From positions 6,937,001 to 7,001,000 of the forward strand of contig OZ038467.1 of the NCBI GenBank assembly GCA_964036295.1: DNA of 64,000 nt. The letters run 5' to 3'. Shown one piece after another: positions 47,851 through 64,000 of the stretch (position 1 is its first letter; each line of letters begins with the position of its first letter). The translations under genes were made by a program, and so were the position numbers. Source of the DNA: Plumapathes pennacea (lineage: Eukaryota; Cnidaria; Anthozoa; Antipatharia; Myriopathidae). Below the pieces are notes generated by a model, which saw nothing but the letters and a program-made list of their open reading frames with translations, ran no database searches and was not told the origin of the DNA.

Positions 47851-50800
47851 CTAGTGTGGCTGAACATGTGCACGCTGCCCGCGACGGATTCCTCTCTTCC
47901 AGAGTTTTAGGATCCCAATGAAAATCAGGTCGATGAATTCACACAGCGTCAGCACGCTACAGCCCAGGAACATCCCCATGTTCCCTCCTATGTCAGCTGC
48001 AGTGAGAGAAAAAGAAAGTAAGAAAACAACTTTTAATCAGGGAGTACAATGGGCCACAAGGAGGAGAACTTTGCCCGAGAGAGAGAGAGAGAGAGGGGGG
48101 GGGGAGTCTGAGGAATCTCCAGCGAACTTTTCTTTCTTTAATTCAGTCATTGTGGAGTGAAAAGTTGTTGATTTGCACCACTTCAGTGTACAACGCCAAT
48201 GAGACGAAAATTGGCTGAATTTTATCATCATCGTCATTTTCTGTTTCACTGTCGTGAACTGTAAGAATACTGCACTAGAAAGTATTTTCCAGCAAAAGTA
48301 CTTGCAACGTCTTTATTGTCTGAGGAATCTCCAGCGAACTTTTCTTTCTTTAATTCAGTCATTGTGGAGTGAAAAGTTGTTGATTTGCACCACTTCAGTG
48401 TACAACGCCAATGAGACGAAAATTGGCTGAATTTTATCATCATCGTCATTTTCTGTTTCACTGTCGTGAACTGTAAGAATACTGCGCTAGAAAGTATTTT
48501 CCAGCAAAAGTACTTGCAACGTCTTTATTGCATGCTCACTCGGGCAAACGAACGTTACCAATTTAAACACGATTGGATAATTTTAATTTTTCTTTACTCT
48601 GTTAGTATTTGTTATCAAAATGCAACGTATTCCTAAACATTGTCAGTGTCATCACTAAAGGAAAGGGTATAATATAAGTGTGTGACCAGTGACAGCCAGA
48701 TATACACGAATTACTTACATGCAAGGTCGTTCGATTCATAAGCGGGTCTTTCTTTGATGACGTCAGATACTAGTGTCTCATAGAAGATGGTAACTTGTGC
48801 CAAGCGTGTTCTGTGACAGACAGTGTTAGTATACGTATACAGTTTCCCGCTAAGAACTGAAACACGGGTGAATTTGTGTGATGGTTTGCTCATTATATAT
48901 ATTAACATATCATATCATATCTTATATCATTAAAATCTTACTGAGTCAACCTGGAGCTGACAAGCGTATAATGCTACCACGCAACCAGTTCTTTCTTTTT
49001 TGTTTCGAATGCAGAGATATCAGTTAAATTGCGCACAGATTCAATTCTGTGTGATGCTTAGACGCGCCACAATACGACATTCTTTCTCTATGACTTATGA
49101 CTTCTCGTCCGATCGATTTCCTCTTTTTTGTTTGTTTGTTTGTTTGGTTTGGTTTGGCTTGGTTTGGTTTTGTTCGGTAATCCAGGTAATACCTGATGTC
49201 TTCTTTAGTGAAAGACCTGTTTCCATCGCGTTTGTATATGTGCAAAATGCCGTCCAACAAACTTGACGAGGGGGAGTAGCCCAGGGATAGCTGCGCCTTG
49301 AACTTGACTTGCTCACAAGGAACAGGGCAGTCGCATCTGGATGGGTTGAACTTGGCTGGGAAAAGTAGAGAATCATGCAATCATATTTACGCACTTTTGT
49401 CGATTTTTGGACCCGGCTGCTTTCTTTTCTCCCCTTCCCCTATTAGATTATTGTTCGAACCCCAAAGGTTGCCCATTACAAGTTCAACATTAAAGGGGGT
49501 AGAGGTTTATAAACTGGTACCATTTTCTGCTATACAGTTTTCTACATTCGTTGAAAGCACGCATGGATGTATTTCTCACCACGAGTTAACGAAACGCAGT
49601 TGGCCAGTTTTCCCATGCTGCAATATCCTGAATTGTTGAATTCACCTAAGGTTTAAAGATGTTGTTAAAGGATCGTGTTTGTCGGTAGAAAGCAGATGGG
49701 TTTGTGTGGACCCTGAAAACAACTGACAGCAATTCACCTGTGTCTGCGTTTGTCTTATCTCTGCATGTGCGCATGAACATCAAGTGCATTACAAGACAAG
49801 GTGCAAACGAGTTGATACGTTGGTTTGCGTGTGTGAGTGAGTGAGTGCGTGCGTGTGCGAGTTCAACTGAAAACCTAAGAACACATTAACCTGGACTTCA
49901 GCGACTGTCCAGTTCCTCCCCAAGCGGCTGAAATTTAGGCTATGGCAAACAGTTGTTATTTAGCAAACTTACCTCCCCCAGGCATGGGGAAAGCGCGGCA
50001 CCCACAAGCCCTGATAGTCATGTTTGTGTAGCACTCTGACAGGCACGCATCTTGAGAATATGTTTTGGATTGAGTCAAGTTTCTTTCACCGCACGCTGAT
50101 GAAAATGGGGACCTGAGGGAAAGTATCTGTACAAAAGGAAAAAAAGTTTTTTTGTAAAGAACATAATAATTAAGGAGATATTTAGTTTACTTGCGAGGAT
50201 TTGTTAGGACCAGGATTAGGGGGGAGGAGAAAAGAAAAATTTACAACTTCCCTACACCTCCTAATCCATTACCATTTACTATTTTGTAGCTTTGCATTTC
50301 ACACCTGTATCCGATTTGATACCTATAAAATAAAGTCCGTTTAATGGATGATGGTCAAACCTCTAAAATACACAGGAGAATGTTTAATGAATTGGCTCCA
50401 GGCCCCCCACAAGAGTGACGCCAAAAGACTTTCTAATCAATTTTTCATCGATTCCGCGGACAAGTTTGAGTATTTAATCAACCCTTCCACTCCCAAGCTC
50501 AAAATGCAGATTATCCCATTCATTTATTAAGGAACAAATGTACTAGTGATCTGATACAATCAGTTTTCATCTGAGCAAGCTGTCAAAAACCAAGTTCTCC
50601 GTGTTTTATGATACGTATTTCTTGTGAGAGACTGAAGGAGAAAATTGAAGTTGATCACCTTTAGAAGTGAAAGGGTTAAGCTTTTAAGCCTTTTACTCCC
50701 AGAAGTGATCAACCTCGATTTTCTCCTTCAATTTCTTACCAGAAATATATTATTTAGTAAGGAGAACTTGGCCTTTGATACCTTGCTCAGGTGATAGCTG

Positions 50801-52300
50801 ATTAAACTATCAATTCTCACTACATCACTTATACATTTTCCTCTTAAAAGATTAGAAGAATCTGCATTTTGAATTTGGGAGTGAAAGGATTAAGCTGCTA
50901 ACAAATCAAGTGAAACTTCGATGGCAGTACAATCTCAAGCTATGAAACTCGCATAGGCTGCATAAATATTTGGAATTATACTGCTAATCAATCATGAAAC
51001 TTCACCTTTTCTCTCTTAATCCGCATCATAGTGTTGAAACCAGGGGAGACGTCTTGAGCCTTGTTCTCCATGTCGGGGATTTCTTCTTTCTGGTCGTGAG
51101 CGAACACCTTGAAGCCAGTCGACACGTAACTAAACGGCCCATAATACTCCTCGGGCTCGGCGTCTAAAGATAGGGTCAACCCTTGCACTGCGCTGGATGA
51201 CGTCACGTTAAGAAGCGGGTGACCTTTCTTACCCGAGTTAAACGTGTAACACAGGCCGCGCTAGAAGTTCAGCAGAGAAAAGTTAGAGCGACAAAGAGGG
51301 GGAGTCTATACCACTGAGCAGAATGGTCGAACTTGATTTTGCGATTGACTGAGGTAATACTATTTTTAACATGTAACATTTCTGCACTGGGTGACCTTAA
51401 CCTTGCCCGTCGAGTTAGTATAGGTAGTATATGAGTGCAAGAGTGATCAATGAATTGCACGAGCCGTTGGGCGATATTGTAACGTTAATTGCACTCAGTG
51501 CAATTAGGAACAATTGTAATGTACTCAGTGCAAATTAACGATTACCTTGCTTGCTCTTAGCTAATGATCAGATTGAAGATACTTTCATATTCATGATAAA
51601 ACGTATACCACACCCCTTGCTGATCAACGAAAAGGTGGGTAGGTGCCGGCTGAAGTTGTAGATCTGAGGACTGTGTGAACGTTCCAGTTGTATGGTTAAT
51701 ATAACATCAGATCAGCGGTTGTGGAAGACAAAAGGAGAGAGTAGATTAGCTTACCGTAAATGATGAGAACATGGTAAAATTCTCGGGGCCACATGGTTTG
51801 CCTTTCCACAAGCATCTTTTCATCATATCCGAAAGTTGGTGGCCGCTCTCCCTCACTGCTTTCTCGATATCAAACGCGGAGCTAACATTTCCAGTTGGGG
51901 TTGCTTTCGAAAAGTCCAGCCAATCGAGGTATGCTTGAGCGTCCTTGCCTCTGATTTTGCTCTTCTTCATCATGTTCTGATTACAAATACTCACGGCTGG
52001 AAATATAAGGGAATCGGACTTCTCTTCTTCTCTGCTAGTGACACTCAAGTTGGAGGCAAACTTTTCCCATCTATTAATGAACTGAAATACAAGGAAGACT
52101 GCGCAGCCGACCAGCAGAACTATCCAGATCAGGCGTCGGATGACCGAGTTGGAGTCGAACAGAAAGTGGAATCCGTGGAGAGTCGTATACGAGCTGAAAT
52201 CTTGAAGCAGTTTATCTTCAGGCGAGGGTTCAGTTTCTGACTGGCCTTTGCAGTCTGTTGCTACTTTCACTTCTTCTTGGCCTTCTTCGATTCTGTCCAT
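47851..52300 (-). CDS. DEG/ENaC (ASIC-like) sodium channel B (seven exons, 473 aa)
   Basis: The second member of the tandem channel cluster. Exons (minus): 52300-51755, 51260-51006, 50126-49973, 49645-49580, 49355-49193, 48810-48719, 47996-47851. Exons 2, 3, 4 and 6 have exactly the same lengths as in genes A and C (255, 154, 66, 92 bp), which shows recent tandem duplication. The HG motif (TTLHGFHFLF), TM1 (RRLIWIVLLVGCAVFLVFQF), FPAVSICNQNMMKKS, the CxC core (CDCPVPCEQVKFKAQL) and TM2 with the filter GCS (MGMFLGCSVLTLCEFID) are all intact. The C-tail differs from A and ends AHVQPH. The N-terminus is acidic. A GA-rich microsatellite, a 212-bp duplication and two MITEs lie in its introns. No coding defect was seen. 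Confidence 0.9.
48106..48529. repeat. Exact 212-bp tandem duplication in gene B intron 6
   Basis: Copy 1 is 48106-48317 and copy 2 is 48318-48529. By eye they differ at a single base (GCACTAGAAAG versus GCGCTAGAAAG). A (GA)n/(G)n tract (48079-48104) borders the left side. Confidence 0.95.
50474..50676. mobile_element. piggyBac-type MITE, tandem pair member 1
   Basis: The left end TTTAATCAACCCTTCCACTC and the right end GAAGTGAAAGGGTTAA are inverted repeats with TTAA-like borders. The interior contains AAAATGCAGATTATCCC and GGAGAAAATTGAAGTTGATC. Gene B intron 2. Confidence 0.8.
50677..50894. mobile_element. piggyBac-type MITE, tandem pair member 2 (opposite orientation)
   Basis: Begins TTTTAAGCCTTTTACTCCC, carries AGTGATCAACCTCGATTTTC, and ends TTTGGGAGTGAAAGGATTAA. 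Its interior is the reverse complement of the neighbour, so the two copies are head-to-head with about 10 bp between them. Confidence 0.8.
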
Positions 52301-54302
52301 TGCCTCTCAACTGTCTCGACCTCGCTCTCTCTCTCGTTTACTCTTGAATCAAACCGACCACACAGATTGATGTGACGATTCTTTTTCCCTTTATTCAGCT
52401 GGCTTCTCGTCAGTGATTTAATGATCTTCCCTTGTCACCTTGATGTTAAAAGAAACACAAGCATATTCTAGGGGTTTTTGTATAAATGTTTTATAGCGGA
52501 ATCCCTGTAACATCCTTGAACTGAAGCGCTGCAAGTTTTATGATTGGTCGGTTTCTTTTCATTGCACACATAAATGTTATTCATACTTAGTCATACATAA
52601 ATACATGTACACATAAATACACACATTATGGCAATAATCAACCGCTCTGGAGTTATTCCGGTGTGTGGAGTGGGTGGTTTGCATGGACTGGCCAAGCCGA
52701 ATGATTAAGAGCTACCGGTTTAGTTTTGTTTTTTCTTATCAATACAGTTTAAGGCCTAGCATCTTGAAGTTATAAATTCTCTAGGTGATTGCACACAGAT
52801 ATATCAATTAGAGCTAAACAAGAGGGTACTGACCAGCCTTCTTATAAATTGAAGAAAAGAATAGTACGAACAGCCGGATCATTTTTGCGGGATGATTTTT
52901 TCCCTATCTCTATGTCTATGTGTCCAAATTCCCTCGGACTCTCTACCATTTCATTGTCCAAGTTTTTTTGCATATATTTTGCCATAGCAGCCGATGAGTT
53001 TAACTAAAAATTGATTACTGCCGTTCACTCTAAAACTTTTAAAGCTCCCAATAAAATGGTCCAACTTGTATGTAAAGTACAACCATTCAACTAACTGAGA
53101 TTACAGACTACAGAGTTGAAACAGATTTGCACGGACATTTTATGGAGAAAGCTGGAAGGAGCATGGTACCACTGTGCCCCCCATTAAAAGACAAGAAAAC
53201 ATTATAGATCCTGGTTCAAAGATGGTCAACGAAATATTTTTTGACCGTAGTTTATAAGTCAGTGGATAAGCGACGCTTTATCCTAAAACACAAAACGAAA
53301 GTCTGGACTGGCAACTGAGCTACAAATTGACCTACATGAGATCATCTGAAAGTACACTATTGGAAAACGAAATAAGCAATTGAAAGTATTAGAAAACAGT
53401 AAGAGCCGTGAACGGATTAACCATCAGCCTAATCAACACTGCAATGTTTAAGTACATACCGTATGTGCGATGAGGCAGTTGTTCGGGCTTTACTTGATGC
53501 ACGCACTAAACTTAATCGGCTTGGATCCTTGTTATCATTGATGTGCGCTTTCTATTATCACAAGGACAGCAGGTGACAGTATGTCAGACAGTGAATTGAA
53601 AAAAAAAAAACACCTGTCGACTGAAAGATACTCGAAGCGATTTGAATGGGATGCCTTTAAAACGAAAATACATATATGGAAGTATAAAAATGTAATCTCA
53701 TTCGCTCCGCTAAGCGTTTAAAACATTTCTCTACTGTTATGATTTTGGTTGCTTGGTAACGTTTCGCGTCGCATGTTCGGAATTTTAGTTCTTTGCTTCC
53801 ACGTCCTGTAGCACACTCAGTCAAATCACGAACTACAAAGAAACTTTTTATTAGCTTTTGTCTTTACAGGGCGTACTGTTTAAATGTAAAGCAGAACATC
53901 GGACAACTAAAAGCATACAACGATGTTTATCAACGAAATAAGCCAAACTGCGACATAAATATTTGATAAATGCATGAAAACACAATCGTGCGCACTAACA
54001 AATAGCTTGCTTTACTGTCTGTTTACACGAGCGCTTGTCAAGTAAGCCTGTCTGCTGAGCTTGGTTTTGTTCCTACATAATTGCATTATGATCAGAGAAT
54101 TCAGCTATTCTCCACTCTGCCCTTCAACTTTTATCATCTGGTAGCCCGCCAAAATATCTCAGCTTCGCCAACTGCGCACGATTGTGAAAGTGGCTTATAC
54201 ATTAAAGTATAAATGAAATAGCTGCTTGAAACCGCGGACAGTCTCTTTGCTTGAAATCGCCAGGGTACATTATACAGTCGTTATCACAAAATGGTGTGGA
54301 CC
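52301..54302. other. Upstream region of DEG/ENaC gene B
   Basis: No protein gene is supported. The segment 53283-53560 matches the region 45550-46160 upstream of gene A. Both carry a splice-donor-like site on the minus strand (donor after 53460 here, after 46083 upstream of A), so a non-coding first exon for each channel gene is possible. Confidence 0.45.
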
Positions 54303-54314
54303 TTTTTAAAGTCA

Positions 54315-54569
54315 AACTGGTGTATCAACTAAGTGTTGATGAGGGTAATGGAACGCCGTCAAAGAGACAATTGAAAAGCTGACGTTTCGAGCGCTAGCCC
54401 TTCGTCAGAGCGAATCTGACGAAGGGCTAGCGCTCGAAACGTCAGCTTTTCAATTGTCTCTTTGACGGCGTTCCATTACCCTCATCAACACTTAGTTGAT
54501 ACACCAGTTTGTCTTCCGCCACGCCGACGCAGTCAACCTAGTTCTCTTAAGAGCTGGTATTACATTGTT
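54315..54569. mobile_element. Palindromic retroelement tail with hammerhead-like core
   Basis: A near-perfect palindrome of about 95-base arms (54316-54511, centre about 54413) plus a tail with CCACGCCGACGCAGTC. A 12-bp target duplication TTTTTAAAGTCA flanks it (54303-54314 and 54570-54581). Each arm contains CTGACGAAGGGCTAGCGCTC followed by GAAACGTC, one on each strand. Known Penelope-like elements carry hammerhead ribozymes of this form. Confidence 0.7.
54370..54425 (-). ncRNA. Hammerhead ribozyme-like motif (type I, minimal stem III)
   Basis: On the minus strand the order is GCT, CUGACGA core, a stem-loop (GGGC-UAGC-GCUC), GAAA, the short ACGU stem III, C (cleavage position), then AGC, which can pair with the leading GCT as stem I. 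This matches the hammerhead core CUGANGA..GAAA..UH. Stem I beyond three pairs is weak and stem III has no loop, so activity might need a dimer. Recognised from pattern only. Confidence 0.5.
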
Positions 54570-54664
54570 TTTTTAAAGTCAGTCTTCGTTATCAAAGTGC
54601 AAGAAGCTGACACCCAAGTGAGGCTCTAGCAAGACTCCTTTTACACGTACAACTTGTGCAGCGT

Positions 54665-63100
<8,436 letters not shown>

Positions 63101-63947
63101 TTTTATTGTTTGGACTCTTTCTCTGCTGCTTTGTTTCAAACACTGCTTCTTGCCGTTTCAGCTGTGCAACAAAACCAAACGGAGCCAATTTAAGACTGCC
63201 CTTAGCTTATCAGTGATGATTGTTTCCACGTGAAGGCTTTAAAGTTTAAAAAGATGGGGGACTGCATGAAAACACCCAAGCAGGTTTATGCAGATTTATA
63301 CTTTCTATGAAAGTAATTTAATATCTGACTGTGCTAATATTTGTACCAAGAGAAGTGATTGAGTGGTTGAGAGTAATTAATTTATCGGCCCTCTCTTTGT
63401 GTTTCCTTTCCTCTTTTCTGTTCTAATTTTCCAATTTCTTTTTCTTTCTTTAGTCCTTTCGTTGTTCAATTATTTAGACAACAATTTCTGTGTTCGGCTA
63501 ATGCGTAAAAACGACTCAATTTCAGGTTTCTGTCCCCTACCGTCTTTAAACAGCGGGGAATCCGACCAAAGCGTTCGCTTTAAAGATTCAAGCTACCAAC
63601 TAAATAGAGCAATTTCCTACAACGGACAAATATTCATCTTCATTGAGACTAACCATTACTAAGGCGATAGCGGTAGATGCAGTAATTTGACAACACATGC
63701 ATTTTACTAAGAGCCGAGTTGGAACAAAGTTCTGATTTTGCACAATTTTTTTTTACTGCACTCAAAACAGTTTCATAGTAGTTTGTCATTTCTCAGGCTG
63801 TGCCTTAAAAACACTTAGATCTTGGTTTTATACACGGCGAGATATGGCGATCAGTCAGACATTACCGCGAGACAAGGTTATATATTCCGGTGGAATAGCT
63901 TTTTGAGCGCCAAAGTTACCTTGTGACGGCTCCAGAGTCTGGACTAT
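63101..63947. other. Upstream region of DEG/ENaC gene C
   Basis: No gene is supported. It should contain the promoter and 5' UTR of gene C. The 87-codon open frame at 63399-63662 (+) has no recognised features. Confidence 0.4.
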
Positions 63948-64000
63948 TCACTCTTTCACTCCCAACAGTGATCAACTTCAATTTTCCCTTTCAGTTTCTC
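63948..64000. mobile_element. piggyBac-type MITE, cut by window end
   Basis: CACTCTTTCACTCCCAACAG then GTGATCAACTTCAATTTTCC matches the left half of the family seen at 50677-50894. Confidence 0.65.

Noticed and set aside
54412-54450. Plus-strand hammerhead copy in the palindrome
   Set aside because: The core is present, but the bases just upstream (GCGAAT) cannot form stem I with AGC, so only the minus-strand copy is listed as a candidate.

Overview
The window looks like nuclear DNA of an anthozoan cnidarian, most probably a stony coral. The reasons are intron-rich genes with GT-AG introns, long AT-rich intergenic DNA, many small inverted-repeat elements, a tandem cluster of DEG/ENaC channels, and a Roc-COR GTPase of the kind expanded in cnidarians. 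No species is claimed. Exons were assembled by hand from reading frame, splice sites and remembered protein families; no search was run.

Left third (0.9-14 kb), compact and mostly housekeeping or ciliary: UQCR10 (+), SLX1 (+), NDUFS8 (-), TMEM17 (+), an unrecognised 385-aa single-exon gene (-) and TEKT1 (+). NDUFS8/TMEM17 and the 385-aa gene/TEKT1 are head-to-head pairs with 96 and 211 bp between start codons. An X-box-like motif lies in the second gap, which suggests that the unknown gene is ciliary too.

Middle (14.9-30.2 kb): an 18-exon CHEK2 checkpoint kinase (+) whose introns hold several MITE-like inverted repeats, then an 8-exon Sam68/SLM-type KH-domain RNA-binding gene (+). From 30 to 34.3 kb there is UTR and repeat-rich intergenic DNA.

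34.4-38.3 kb (-): a two-exon Roc-COR GTPase of 983 aa. About 370 residues with roughly eight hydrophobic segments sit inside the GTPase fold, between switch I (G2) and the DxxG element (G3). This is the most unusual object in the window. Its 5' end is followed by an abutting partial tandem duplication carrying a stop, and its stop codon coincides with the TTAA end of a piggyBac-type MITE.

38.8-63.1 kb (-): three tandem seven-exon DEG/ENaC (ASIC-like) sodium-channel genes, A, B and C (469, 473 and 476 aa), with identical intron positions. Their introns and spacers hold a 2.8-kb Mutator-like element with 9-bp target duplications, hairpin retroelement tails with a hammerhead-ribozyme-like core, a DNA-transposon protein fragment, a 212-bp intronic duplication, a 53-bp tandem repeat and a long CAT microsatellite.

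No rRNA, tRNA or CRISPR array was seen.
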